NCBI RefSeq assembly: GCF_020829665.1
Contig: NZ_JAIVFT010000002.1
Coordinates: 124,001 to 188,000, forward strand
Origin: Nostoc sp. CHAB 5824
GTDB lineage: Bacteria > Cyanobacteriota > Cyanobacteriia > Cyanobacteriales > Nostocaceae
Direction of reading: 5' to 3'
Length of the DNA: 64,000 nt
A model generated the notes under the pieces. That model saw only the letters and a list, made by a program, of their open reading frames with translations. It was not told the origin of the DNA and did not search any database. This document shows positions 43,211-53,557 of this stretch, one piece after another; the first letter of the stretch is position 1; every line of letters begins with the position of its first letter. The translations under genes were made by a program, and so were the position numbers.

Positions 43211-46200
43211 TTACAGCGAGTCATCTGGTATTGATGATGGAGATGGACAGTCACTTGGGCGATATTCATCAGGAACTGCCTTTGTTGTGTAAGTTACTGT
43301 CGTCACTGTTGTTGTAGGGATACCTGTCTGGTTACTAGCTTCACCAGCACAGAGCAATGTTTTCACCCAGGTGTCATCTCGTCCAACTTCCCTAAAGAAT
43401 TCATTCGGGCGACCTGTTGGGGGCGCGGTAAACCTTTGGGCAAACAGGTCTGGTTGCTCTGACAACAGACCAACATCAAACCCCCACTTTCTATTTGGTG
43501 CTGCGTAGAAAGGTAATAGACCACTAACGTTTCGAGTAGGGTAGGTGTCTAATGAGTAGTCAAAAAGGCTGAGATTATAGTCCTTAGAAGCAGAAGCAGT
43601 AGCATTGGATTGTCTGTTTGTGAAAATGGGTGCAATTGGCGCGGTGGAGAAGGTACTCCGCTTTAATTGAATAAAGCTACCGCTGATTTTGGCTGTTCTG
43701 CTATCCCAGTTTTCCAAAAACCGCACAAAGTTTTGCAAACCTGATGAGACTTCATCTGTTCTACCGGGGCTATTTCCTACTACAAAGGTGGCATTGAATA
43801 TAGTGTTAGTTGCCTGTTGTAGCCAAGTAGATTTAAAGTCATCCCCTGCGGCTACTGCGGTTGCGTCCGTTCTCAAGCTAGGGGGACTACTGTTTGCATC
43901 ATGAATTTGTAAGACTGGTACTAAGAGGGGCTGATTGTCCAAATCAGGGTCAGTATCAGCGTCAGGCCCATCAATGGGGGGGAAATAGAACAGTGGTTTA
44001 TCACTTGCGTATGTTGCTTGGTCTATGTCTCCTGGGTTAGTTGTGCTATTTGTGGTTCTAAACCAGAAGGCGCGGATGTTGCTGTCTGTTAAACCGTAAT
44101 TAGTGCCATAAGTACATCCATTATTGCTATAAGCAGTACCAGTAGTATCCAAGGGGCAACCTACACCCATAGGTTTGTAAATACCAGCACTGCTTGCAAC
44201 TAGGTAATTGCTATTATCACGGGCAAATGCAACCCGACGGGGATAAAGGCGATCTGTAGTTAGAAGATTTTGCAGGGATAAATAAGTTGTACTTGTATCA
44301 CCAGACCCTAATCGCTCTCTGATTTTCTTGCTACCAGTTCCGTATGCGGTAGTATTCCACCAACTTGCATCAATACTAGTAGTGCCGCTTGGAGCCGCAG
44401 CAAGTATGGCTTGACCCAACTGATACGTCTTGATGTCTCTTTCAGTCAGCGATACAGTACTACCTAATATTGTGTAATTCTGTGAAGTGCTACTTAAAGC
44501 ACCATCCCCGTTTATATCAAACCCAACAGACCAATCTCCAGCCCCGCACTCTGAAACTACTAACTTACGGCACATTTCCATGACATACAAGGGTTGACCA
44601 TTAACCCGGCGCTGAATTGGAGTTACTCCATTTACTAAGTAAGAGCCTAGAGAATTGCCTGAAGCGTCTGTTCTGGGATTACCGTCACTTGTCCAAAAAG
44701 AACTGGGAGAATAGCTGTTTTCCCAAAAACCATTTTTAAGACGTTTTAGCCTTCTATCATCTAAAGTTGCTAATAAAGTGGATAAAGGAGTGGGACGGGG
44801 ACTTAAGCCATCCTCTACAGTAATGCCAGTGTTATTGTTCAAGTCGTAGTCTGCAAATCTCCGCACACCATCTACGAAACTGCCAGAAAGCAAGGTCATT
44901 GAATCGGCAATAATCGTTGCTGGTCTCCAAAGGTCGCCTCCAGTTGTAGGACAGCCTGTTCTTCCTGCACGACAGGCAAAGTCAGTATTAGGAGTACTGC
45001 GATTATAAAAGTTGGTACCTGCTGACTCTGTTTGTGTAAATTCCTCAATTTCTGTAGTGCTACTTGTACTTGTACGATGCAAATTGAAGTCGCCCTTGAT
45101 ATATGCGGGCAAATTTGTGATCAAAATCAGACCTTTTTCTTTAGCATTGTAAGTATTAGTACTAGTTCTTGCTAAAGTTCCGCCATTAATCAGACGAATG
45201 CCGTTTGGGCGACGAGTTGAGTCTAGCCAAAAATCAGTCGGGCTGAGTAACTCTGAGTTAGATACACTCTTTGCATCAGTTTCAACGTATGGCTCAGTCG
45301 CGTCGCGCAAACCATCATCCCTAGTAGCGTAAATAATGCCACTGTAAGGCAATAAATACTCGTTAGCTGTTATTGCTGTGGTGGCTATACCACTACTAGA
45401 ACTTAAATCAATGTCTGTAACCCGAATTTCTGAGGGTTGACGCTGTTCTAAGTCTAAGTTGTATGTGGTTGGTGAGCTTAATGTACTTATCTGCTTCACT
45501 TCCCTAGCATCAAGGAAAGTTGCTTCTTTAATTGCACCGTGTTTAGGCTGGTCAGTAGGAGTGGTAACAAAACTATTTGGACTACTCAAAATTGAAACAG
45601 CACAAAGCGCTGTATCAATTGCTGAATAATCAGCTAGCTGCAAACCAGTACTAGGTACTGTATTACCAGTTCCAATTTTTGTCAGAGCATCTTGTAAAGG
45701 TTTATTAACCCAACGCCCATTGGGGAATTTCAAGTTGGCTTGTAGTTGTAGACGAGTTTTATGAGTTGTAAAAAATGTGCCTCTTCCATTTGCCGGGTAA
45801 TTGTAAACAACGCCATTGTTGGATCTACCGTTAGTACCACTCAAAGGCAGTGTAGGCGTTGTATCTGTTCTATTATTTTTTGTCTCCTCGTTTGAGGGAT
45901 CGTAGTAGCTGCTTACACAAGCGATTGGTTCTTGGTCAGTGCCATAGTCTACTTTGTAGTGATAAACAGCTGTGGCTCGCATGAGTAGATCGCCTGAGCG
46001 AGTATTTCCAGGTGTTGACATTGGCATTGTGTCAGGCCAAACAACTGTAGTATCAGTCGTAGAAGGAGCGGGTAAAAATGAACGAGCACCTCGTGGGTAA
46101 AACGGGCCAGTTATTACGTTTGGAATATTACCAGAGCCATCTACATAAATACCTGCACCAGTAACAATCCGCGCACCACCCACATTGTCTAAATCGTTTA

Positions 46201-48151
46201 TGGGATTTGCTGCGGCATTTTCTTCCCAAAAGCCATTACGGTCAGATAGACCTAAGTCGGCAAGTGCCTGTATTTGAGTGTTACGCCATCTTGCTGGTGG
46301 TTCTGAACCGCTTCTAGTCCAGTTAATCCCACTACCAATTGGCTGTTCAGCTTCTGAACCAACATATTTTCCGTCTTTTAGCCATAGAGCAGGAAGGTTA
46401 TTACCAGCAAAAACGCGATCGCCTAAATTGGTTTGAACGCCTTCTTTCTTTTGTAAATTTGGCTGTGTGGCTTGAAGCTCAGATGTAGTTAGAGAGATAC
46501 TTGTTGCAGCAGTAAACTGGTTACTGGAGTTTAGTGGTTCCCTCCAACTCGTCTGAGGTTCTAAACTGGCACTAATAGCAGTGTATCCAGTTGTTGCGCC
46601 TGATCCGGTGGCGTCTGATATTTCTGCAAAGGGTACTCGACGGGTACGATTTCGCAGATAAATTTCTATTTCGTCATAAAGGATATTTTTGGCTGTAGTA
46701 CCATCATCAGCATCTTGTACTTTGGCTTCGACGTTGGTTTTTACGTCTGCTGGGTAACTACTATCATTAACAGCCGTTTTAAGAGCGCTACCGCTAGCTG
46801 CGCTAGTGCAATCTGTGCATAAATTGATCGCAGTATTCTTCATTGCAGCAATGCGTAGATTGTATGCCGCATCGTTGAATCCGATACTACCACCAGCAGC
46901 AGCATCTGTAGATTTGTGAGTGCTGTTAATGGTAGCAGTGTTAATACCGTTCCCAAAACCTCTGTACAGGTCAACGGTTACACCTTGAGTGTCAGTTTGA
47001 GAAAGGCTACCATTTCCGACATTTCCCCCAACGCTAATCTGCCCGTTTTCTTGATTGTAGAAACAAGATGTTTTGCTGCTAACTTGCCGGAAAGTTATAT
47101 TACCGCCACTGTCAATAGCCCCTACTAGCAAGTTGCCATTGGTGTGAACTCTTCCATTCAACAATAACTGAGTATTACCAACTATAACTTCTAGATCATT
47201 TTCAAACCAAACGGCATTATTTGCTAAAGGAACGCGACTGCGGTCTTGCTGAAACTCTAGTGCTACAACGCTTTTGTTACCTTTATAGGGTTCATATTCT
47301 GTATTGCTTAGGGTGCCTAAGTTAGTAATTGGTACATTAACGGTATAAACGAAGAAGCTTTTGCCCAGATTACCACTATTTAACTTATACCAACTGGAAT
47401 TGCCCACCAAACTAGAAAAACCAGATGCATTGCACTGCTGGTTTGACGCCTCATTGTCCATTGGTGGGGTTCTAGCTTCTAAGGCTTTTCTTTCACGAGT
47501 AAACTGCCCTGCACTATTTCTAGGTGGTGTACGGAAGTAGATTCCATAGAGAGTAAAGGTATCTTTTAGACCGTTATTGTCTGTGTCAACGGCATATTTC
47601 CAAGCTGTTTTTAATGTTTCGTCCTCATTTACAAAGTCGTCGCTTGTGTCTGCTGGAGTCCCGTTATTGTTTATGTCACCGCTTCCAGTTTGGAAGCCTG
47701 TAATACCGTTAAATTCTAAAGCTAACTTCAGGCGAGTTTCATCACCAAGCCTATATTTGTCTTTTTTAATAGCATCATATAAGGCGTTATCAGAGGGAAT
47801 TCCTCGTGGTAGTGTTGGGTCTGCAATTAGAGCGTCTAACTTAGCCCTAGCACGATCAATGGCTGGGGTAGCAGCGTTAAGCACAGCCTCATTCACCCGG
47901 ACATTACTAGCATTTTTGGAGCGCTCAAAAGACCGAAATAAAATTGCAGTTGTTAACAGCACGACTACCAAAGTTACCATTGCCACTGTTGGTAACACAA
48001 AGCCAGCATTCGCCGATCCGCGTCTTCTCTTCGTGCCAAAAATAGTCCGCAGTAGCCAAATGATTTGCTTGTTAATTGCAGATAAAAACTGCTTGTTAAT
48101 TTGTCTGAAGGTTTTTTGAATTGCCTTGACTAGCTGAGGTTTTCGAGACAT
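43211..48151 (-). CDS. hpsA: Hormogonium polysaccharide protein HpsA (giant pilin-like)
   Basis: This 1646-residue protein is the largest here and the first gene of the hps series. After a basic 50-residue leader ending in Gly50 it has FVLPTVAMVTLVVVLLTTAI, a prepilin-like hydrophobic helix. Mature position 5 is Thr55 instead of the usual Glu. The remainder is an extracellular-looking Ser/Thr/Asn-rich region with polar repeats and Asp/Asn-rich loops such as DINNNGTPADTSDDF that look like calcium-binding sites. Cysteines are few. HpsA is needed for hormogonium polysaccharide and gliding; the mechanism is unknown. PilX-like assembly with HpsB-D is an inference. Confidence 0.9.
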   Translation of the reverse strand: MSRKPQLVKAIQKTFRQINKQFLSAINKQIIWLLRTIFGTKRRRGSANAGFVLPTVAMVTLVVVLLTTAILFRSFERSKNASNVRVNEAVLNAATPAIDRARAKLDALIADPTLPRGIPSDNALYDAIKKDKYRLGDETRLKLALEFNGITGFQTGSGDINNNGTPADTSDDFVNEDETLKTAWKYAVDTDNNGLKDTFTLYGIYFRTPPRNSAGQFTRERKALEARTPPMDNEASNQQCNASGFSSLVGNSSWYKLNSGNLGKSFFVYTVNVPITNLGTLSNTEYEPYKGNKSVVALEFQQDRSRVPLANNAVWFENDLEVIVGNTQLLLNGRVHTNGNLLVGAIDSGGNITFRQVSSKTSCFYNQENGQISVGGNVGNGSLSQTDTQGVTVDLYRGFGNGINTATINSTHKSTDAAAGGSIGFNDAAYNLRIAAMKNTAINLCTDCTSAASGSALKTAVNDSSYPADVKTNVEAKVQDADDGTTAKNILYDEIEIYLRNRTRRVPFAEISDATGSGATTGYTAISASLEPQTSWREPLNSSNQFTAATSISLTTSELQATQPNLQKKEGVQTNLGDRVFAGNNLPALWLKDGKYVGSEAEQPIGSGINWTRSGSEPPARWRNTQIQALADLGLSDRNGFWEENAAANPINDLDNVGGARIVTGAGIYVDGSGNIPNVITGPFYPRGARSFLPAPSTTDTTVVWPDTMPMSTPGNTRSGDLLMRATAVYHYKVDYGTDQEPIACVSSYYDPSNEETKNNRTDTTPTLPLSGTNGRSNNGVVYNYPANGRGTFFTTHKTRLQLQANLKFPNGRWVNKPLQDALTKIGTGNTVPSTGLQLADYSAIDTALCAVSILSSPNSFVTTPTDQPKHGAIKEATFLDAREVKQISTLSSPTTYNLDLEQRQPSEIRVTDIDLSSSSGIATTAITANEYLLPYSGIIYATRDDGLRDATEPYVETDAKSVSNSELLSPTDFWLDSTRRPNGIRLINGGTLARTSTNTYNAKEKGLILITNLPAYIKGDFNLHRTSTSSTTEIEEFTQTESAGTNFYNRSTPNTDFACRAGRTGCPTTGGDLWRPATIIADSMTLLSGSFVDGVRRFADYDLNNNTGITVEDGLSPRPTPLSTLLATLDDRRLKRLKNGFWENSYSPSSFWTSDGNPRTDASGNSLGSYLVNGVTPIQRRVNGQPLYVMEMCRKLVVSECGAGDWSVGFDINGDGALSSTSQNYTILGSTVSLTERDIKTYQLGQAILAAAPSGTTSIDASWWNTTAYGTGSKKIRERLGSGDTSTTYLSLQNLLTTDRLYPRRVAFARDNSNYLVASSAGIYKPMGVGCPLDTTGTAYSNNGCTYGTNYGLTDSNIRAFWFRTTNSTTNPGDIDQATYASDKPLFYFPPIDGPDADTDPDLDNQPLLVPVLQIHDANSSPPSLRTDATAVAAGDDFKSTWLQQATNTIFNATFVVGNSPGRTDEVSSGLQNFVRFLENWDSRTAKISGSFIQLKRSTFSTAPIAPIFTNRQSNATASASKDYNLSLFDYSLDTYPTRNVSGLLPFYAAPNRKWGFDVGLLSEQPDLFAQRFTAPPTGRPNEFFREVGRDDTWVKTLLCAGEASNQTGIPTTTVTTVTYTTKAVPDEYRPSDCPSPSSIPDDSL

Positions 48152-49150
48152 AGCTGCTTCCCTGCCAAGTGGATTTTAGCGAATTTCGTATTTTTTCGAC
48201 ATCTTTAATCATGCCTGCAAAGGATTTTTACAAGCAAAATATGAGGCTATATTTATCTAACTACGGCATCTGGTTTTACTAAGTTCCAAAGAAAGTAACT
48301 ACAACAAAAGATAATTTATCTAAAGTTATATCATTCATGAATGGTTCATTTTATCCGGTAAACACTGATTTTTTCAGAATTATTTAATTCAAGTCTGATA
48401 AATAATAAAAACATAACTTCACAGTAAAATTGCGGAAATGTATTTTATTTGAAGGAAAATTTCTGAAGATGTTGTTAGCAAAGTAAACTTATAATACCCA
48501 CCGTTAAACGAAAAATATCAGTTGGGTGCAAAATAATTAGATGTTCGACTCAGATTCCCGACTTTCTGGAGAAGTTAGTAATCTTGTTATTCGACATCCC
48601 TTTTGTTAATTATTAATTATTTACGAGCTTGTATAGCAATTCTTGTATCCTGCCTGCGGGAAACTGCTACGCATTTATGGATGCAACACGCACAGGGGCA
48701 CAGCAATGCTCATGTGTGTCAACTTAACGTGAAAACTATACAGAATCTACCTTTTATATTTCAAGGTTTTTTGTAGATGGCTTGCTGCTAGTACTTAACC
48801 CAGCACAACCATCGAATACTAGAAGTTAAGCAAAGCGGTGCGTTAGCCTTTGGCGTAACCATTGGTGTCAACTTAAGGTAAAAGCCAGTCTAAAACCAGC
48901 TTTTAGAAATTGTCTCGTCAAGAGTCTCAAACTGGAAATGCCCATGTAGGAGACTCTGCTCTACCTCTATAATTGGCGGCAGAGCCGCAATGAGGAGCAT
49001 TTCCAGCCAGAGGCTGAAAACGAGGTTTTAAAGGGATTTGGGCTTAAGTTGACACGTATGTTGGCGTAACGCACCTTACCAAAACTACTGTGTACAATTG
49101 GGAACCACCATAATTCCCCTTTCTTGCTTGTGGAAAGGGGGGATGAGGTT
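48152..49150. other. Intergenic region upstream of hpsA with mobile repeats
   Basis: About 1 kb between metH and hpsA (metH ends at 49151, hpsA starts at 48151, both minus). Bases 48152-48650 are AT-rich and should contain the hpsA promoter. A left-end fragment of the GTGTCAACTTAAG element family lies at about 48700-48732 and a full copy at 48865-49055. No gene is seen. Confidence 0.6.
48865..49055. mobile_element. MITE-like element, GTGTCAACTTAAG family, copy B
   Basis: GTGTCAACTTAAG (48865-48877) and CTTAAGTTGACAC (49043-49055) are perfect 13-bp inverted termini. The interior shares with copy A the AAAGCCAGTCTA start, GGCGGCAGAGCCGC and the AACGAGGTTTTAAA end. It is flanked by GGTGCGTTA on the left and TAACGCACC on the right, so, like copy A, it sits inside a palindrome. 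No transposase is present. Confidence 0.65.
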
Positions 49151-52100
49151 TTACGCGCTAAAGTATTTTGCTAGTGGGTGGTAAGCAATAATCGCAGTGG
49201 TAGACTGTTCTGGATAAAGTTGTTCACTTTCATCCATATACAAGTTAATCCTGTCAGTCTCCAATAACTCCAGTTGCTTATATTGGTCTTGAATGTTTGG
49301 GCAAGCTGGATACCCAAAACTATACCGAGAGCCACGATAGCGTTGTGCCAATATATCCCGAATATTGTCGGGTTCCTCAGCAGTAAAACCTAACTCTCGG
49401 CGAATTCTGGCATGTGTCCACTCAGCTACAGCCTCCGCTACCTGTACTGCTATGCCGTGGAAATACAGATAATCGGTGTATTGATTGGCAGCAAACAGCT
49501 TTTGGGCAAACTCTGTGGCAATCTCCCCTACAGTTACCGCCTGCATCGGGAAGACATCAATAATTCCCGATTCCTTCGGTGCAAAGAAATCTGCGATGCA
49601 CAGCCGCCTTAAAGACTTTTGTCTGGGAAACTCGAAAGTTGTAACCTGCTGTGATTGGTTCCATATATGTAGAGAATTCCCCTCGGCTTGACAAGGAAAA
49701 TACCCATAAATCACCTGGGGATGCAACAGATTTTCGTCAATAATTCGCTGTTTCCAAGTTTCTAAAACTGGATACACTTTCTCAGCTAAGAAAGACTGAT
49801 ATTCTTCCTTAGATTGTTCCTTTGGTTTACGGAATTGCCACTGTCCAGCAATTAAAGCTTGTAAATCCAAGTGCCAAAATATTTCCTCAATGGGAATATC
49901 ACTAGGCTGCAATAACTGCGTTCCCCAGAAAGGCGGTGTCGGGCGTTCAATATCTATCGCTACAGCGTCTGAACGTCTCGTATCTACTTCTTTTGGTTCA
50001 GCAAATGCTGTTTCCTCAGCAGTTTTAGTTACTGATTCTTTGTGACCATTCGTCGAAACTTCAGCAGTTTCGGCAAATTCATTCAAAAATCCTTGCAAAT
50101 CTTCCCAGTTACCAGCGGCCTTTGCTGGCATTAATTTATCCATGAAGTGCAAGTCAGAAAAGGCATCTTTGCCATAAACAACCTTACCTTTATAGGTATT
50201 TTGACAATCTTCATACACAAATTTAGGAGTTAGTGCTGCACCGCCTAAAATCACGGGGACACTAATTCCCTTTTCGTTGAATACCTCTAAATTCTCTTTC
50301 ATGAAGGCAGTGGATTTTACCAGCAAGCCACTCATGGCAATACAATCAGCTTTGTGCTGTTCGTAAGCGTTGATGATGTTTTCCACCGGTTGTTTAATTC
50401 CCAAGTTAATCACCTTGTAGCCGTTGTTGGATAAGATGATATCTACCAAGTTTTTACCAATGTCGTGGACATCGCCTTTGACTGTGGCAATGATAAAGGT
50501 TCCCTTCGCATTGTTGCCTGATTCTGATTTTTCCATGAACGGTTCTAGAAACGCCACCGCCGCTTTCATGGTTTCCGCAGATTGCAAGACGAAGGGTAGT
50601 TGCATTTGTCCAGAACCAAATAATTCTCCGACAACTTTCATGCCATCTAGCAGGAAGGTGTTGATAATTTCTAAGGGGGGATGTTCTTCTAAGGCTTTTT
50701 TCAAATGTTCTTCTAAGCCAATGCGTTCGCCGTCGATGATGTGGCGTTTGAGACGTTCTGGGATAGGGAGACTTTCATCTAAGGAGCGATCGCGCTTAGT
50801 TGTTACCCCGGCAAACACTGTGGTAAGCTCTCCCAAGGGATCGTAAACGCAAACATCACCCTCAAATTTCCGCTCATCATAAATCAACTGACGACAGATT
50901 TCTTGATGGCGGGCGTCAATCTTCGATAGCGGTAAAATTTTGTTAGCGCTGACAATGGCTGCATCCATTCCCGCCGTCGTCGCCTCGTGCAAAAACACTG
51001 AGTTTAGCACCATCCGCGAGGCTGGATTCAAACCAAAGGAAATATTGGAAACACCCAAAATCACATGGCATCCAGGCAATTCTTGACGAATCCGCCGGAT
51101 GGATTCAATTGTGGCTTTACCGTTTTCTCGATCTTCTTCAATTCCGGTGGAAATGGGTAACGCTAGGGTATCAAAGAATATTTCTGTGGGAGGTATGCCA
51201 TATTCTACAGCTTGACGGTATGCACGTTGTGCGATCGCAAACTTTTTGTCTGCTGTCCGCGCCATCCCATCTTCATCGATAGTACCAATGACTACACCAG
51301 CACCGTATTTTTTCGCTAAATCCAGCACCTTCAAAAAGCGCGTTTCCCCATCTTCGTAGTTGGTGGAGTTCAGCAAACACTTACCACCAGCAACCTTTAA
51401 ACCCGCCTCCATTTTTTCCCATTCGGTGGAGTCAAGCATTAAAGGCAATGTCACATTATTAACAATGCGCGAAACTAATTCGTGCATATCCCGCACGCCG
51501 TCACGTCCGACATAATCGACGTTGACATCAAGGATGTGTGCGCCTTCTTTTACTTGCGCCCTCGCCATTGAAACGAGTCCATCCCAATCTTCCGCATTTA
51601 GCAAATCGCGGCACTTCTTGGAACCACTAGCGTTAAGACGTTCGCCAACAATCAAGAAAGAATTATCTTGGTCGTAGGGCTGAGTGGTGTAAATTGATGC
51701 TGCTGCTGGTTCTAAGCTAGGTTGTCTAACTTTTGGCTTCAGACCTTTAGCGACTTCTGCCAATTGTTGAATGTGTTCTGGACGTGTCCCACAGCAACCC
51801 CCGATCACTTGGACACCCAAATCTTCAACAAAATGCATCAGCGACATCCGTAATTCTAACGGTGTCAAGCGGTAGTGCGCTTGACCGCCGACGTTCTCAG
51901 GTAAACCCGCATTGGGTATACAGGAAACGATGAAAGGTGAATGTTCTGCCAGATACTTGATATGTGGTTTCATCAAGTCTGGGCCTGTGGCACAGTTTAG
52001 ACCGAGAATGTCAATTGGGTAAGGTTCCAGAATTGTTAGCACAGCACTGATTTCTGAACCAACCAACATTGTGCCCATGCTTTCCATTGTCACAGACACC

Positions 52101-52675
52101 ATCAACGGACGGCGATCGCCTTTTTTGGCAAACACTTCTTCAATGGCATTCAGCGCCGCCTTAATTTGCAGCACATCTTGGCAAGTTTCCACCAGGAATA
52201 AATCGACACCACCATCCCACAGCGCTTCTGCTTGTTCAGCAAAAGTAGCTTTCATGGTGTCAAAGTCAATATGTCCCAAAGTAGGGAGTTTCGTTGTGGG
52301 ACCGATGGAACCTGCCACAAACCGGGGTTTTTCTGGTGTGGAAAATTCCGCCGCCACACGCTTCGCCAATTCTGCGGCTGTCTTGCTGAGGTAATAGGCT
52401 TGGTCTGCCAAGTCATATTCTGCCAGCACCAGGGACGTACTGCCAAAGGTATCTGTTTCAATGACATCTGCACCAGCCGCGAGAAAGTCACGGTGAACCT
52501 TAGCGACTGCTTCGGGTTTAGTGTGGACTAAGTATTCGTTACAACCTTCATACTGTGGACCGCCGAAGTCTTCAGCAGTTAGGTTTTGGGTTTGTAAGTT
52601 GGTTCCCATCGCCCCGTCGAAAACGAGGACTGGGCTATCTGGACTACGTAGGCGTTCAAGGAAAGGATGAGTCAT
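49151..52675 (-). CDS. metH: Cobalamin-dependent methionine synthase MetH
   Basis: This 1174-residue enzyme methylates homocysteine using methyl-cobalamin and methyl-tetrahydrofolate. Four modules are seen in order. The homocysteine domain spans about residues 1-320, with zinc cysteines in GLNCATG and [10 protein letters not shown]. The pterin domain spans about residues 340-610 ([17 protein letters not shown]). The B12 domain spans about residues 650-890, with the cobalt-ligand histidine in GDVHDIGKN near residue 737. The activation domain spans about residues 950-1174 and contains RRELGF and [10 protein letters not shown]. All modules are intact. No B12 riboswitch was recognised in the leader. 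It is transcribed alone. Confidence 0.97.
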   Translation of the reverse strand: MTHPFLERLRSPDSPVLVFDGAMGTNLQTQNLTAEDFGGPQYEGCNEYLVHTKPEAVAKVHRDFLAAGADVIETDTFGSTSLVLAEYDLADQAYYLSKTAAELAKRVAAEFSTPEKPRFVAGSIGPTTKLPTLGHIDFDTMKATFAEQAEALWDGGVDLFLVETCQDVLQIKAALNAIEEVFAKKGDRRPLMVSVTMESMGTMLVGSEISAVLTILEPYPIDILGLNCATGPDLMKPHIKYLAEHSPFIVSCIPNAGLPENVGGQAHYRLTPLELRMSLMHFVEDLGVQVIGGCCGTRPEHIQQLAEVAKGLKPKVRQPSLEPAAASIYTTQPYDQDNSFLIVGERLNASGSKKCRDLLNAEDWDGLVSMARAQVKEGAHILDVNVDYVGRDGVRDMHELVSRIVNNVTLPLMLDSTEWEKMEAGLKVAGGKCLLNSTNYEDGETRFLKVLDLAKKYGAGVVIGTIDEDGMARTADKKFAIAQRAYRQAVEYGIPPTEIFFDTLALPISTGIEEDRENGKATIESIRRIRQELPGCHVILGVSNISFGLNPASRMVLNSVFLHEATTAGMDAAIVSANKILPLSKIDARHQEICRQLIYDERKFEGDVCVYDPLGELTTVFAGVTTKRDRSLDESLPIPERLKRHIIDGERIGLEEHLKKALEEHPPLEIINTFLLDGMKVVGELFGSGQMQLPFVLQSAETMKAAVAFLEPFMEKSESGNNAKGTFIIATVKGDVHDIGKNLVDIILSNNGYKVINLGIKQPVENIINAYEQHKADCIAMSGLLVKSTAFMKENLEVFNEKGISVPVILGGAALTPKFVYEDCQNTYKGKVVYGKDAFSDLHFMDKLMPAKAAGNWEDLQGFLNEFAETAEVSTNGHKESVTKTAEETAFAEPKEVDTRRSDAVAIDIERPTPPFWGTQLLQPSDIPIEEIFWHLDLQALIAGQWQFRKPKEQSKEEYQSFLAEKVYPVLETWKQRIIDENLLHPQVIYGYFPCQAEGNSLHIWNQSQQVTTFEFPRQKSLRRLCIADFFAPKESGIIDVFPMQAVTVGEIATEFAQKLFAANQYTDYLYFHGIAVQVAEAVAEWTHARIRRELGFTAEEPDNIRDILAQRYRGSRYSFGYPACPNIQDQYKQLELLETDRINLYMDESEQLYPEQSTTAIIAYHPLAKYFSA

Positions 52676-53557
52676 ATTTTCCTAGAAGAAATGAGGAAAT
52701 CAAGTGAGTATTGTGATACTCTACTTACTTTATTATTTTCCAAAATTGTGATATTTTTGGCACCTTTTAATAAAGTCTGTTTTGCTGAAACTCACTATTC
52801 GCTCATTTTGACCTGATTAATCAAGATTGGCGACGGCAGAATTATGTAAAAGCGCCCTCATATCATGTCCGCTTGATTGCTTATTAGACCCGAAGAACGC
52901 TACTTTGCCAAAGTTGTGCTTTCTCTCCCCTCCCCGCAAGGCTACGGTGTACACACAAGTTTGAAATAGCTGATTAACCAAGGTTTTACCCCACCCTAAC
53001 CCTCCCCTTTATAAGGGGAGGGAACCAAATTTCCTATTTCCCCCCTTAGAAAGGGGGGATTAAGCAGGGTGGTTTCATACGAAAAAAGAAAAATACATAA
53101 GTCTTGATTTCTCGTGAAAGTAGCATGGCTTTTTCCCTCTCTCCAAACCTCTCCCCCACGGGGGGAGAGGCTTTGAAACTCAGTTTTAGTTTTTCTCTGC
53201 TTGTATGAAACCACCCTGCTTAGAAAGGGGGGATTAAGGGGGGTAATTAGACTTGTGTGTACACCAGCGGGGAAGGGTTGGGGGCGGGGTGTAATGACTG
53301 TGGTTAGCATAATTAATTATGCGGACATGATATCACTCTAGAGGTCACTGGTTCACAATCTTCAACGCAACATACATTGGAGTTGTTTTTTAGGCAAAAC
53401 CTACGCAGTTTTGACACAGGTGGAGTTTCACTGATTCTACACATAGTCAGATGAAATATTTCCGCCAAGTTTCTTATCTTGGGATCACAGCTTAGAGTTG
53501 TTACTCCGTTCAGCTCAAAGATGGAAAAAACACCAGGAGTATAACTTGAGTCCTACT
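52676..53557. other. Repeat-rich intergenic region between metH and the DUF4126 gene
   Basis: The region separates divergent genes. After about 180 AT-rich bases next to metH it is filled by a nested series of inverted repeats (52860-53333). A further 220 bases without features lead to the DUF4126 gene. No coding gene is supported. Confidence 0.6.
52860..53333. repeat. Nested inverted-repeat block
   Basis: Three concentric inverted pairs are perfect: ATATCATGTCCGC (52860-52872) with 53321-53333; GTGTACACACAAGT (52947-52960) with 53251-53264; and TAAGCAGGGTGGTTTCATAC (53061-53080) with 53203-53222. Inside are separate palindromes CCCTCCCCTT/AAGGGGAGGG (53000-53022) and CCCCCCTT/AAGGGGGG (53040-53058). 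CTTAGAAAGGGGGGATTAAG is repeated directly at 53045-53064 and 53219-53238. The pattern suggests elements inserted one inside another. Confidence 0.65.

Noticed and set aside
49412..52531. Several plus-strand ORFs opposite metH
   Set aside because: They are shadows of a complete, fully conserved methionine synthase.
52676..52860. Cobalamin riboswitch in front of metH
   Set aside because: The leader is AT-rich and no B12-box-like sequence or multi-stem architecture was recognised.
52996..53310. Minus-strand ORF of 104 codons upstream of metH
   Set aside because: It reads through nested inverted repeats and G/C-run palindromes; composition and content are repeat-derived.
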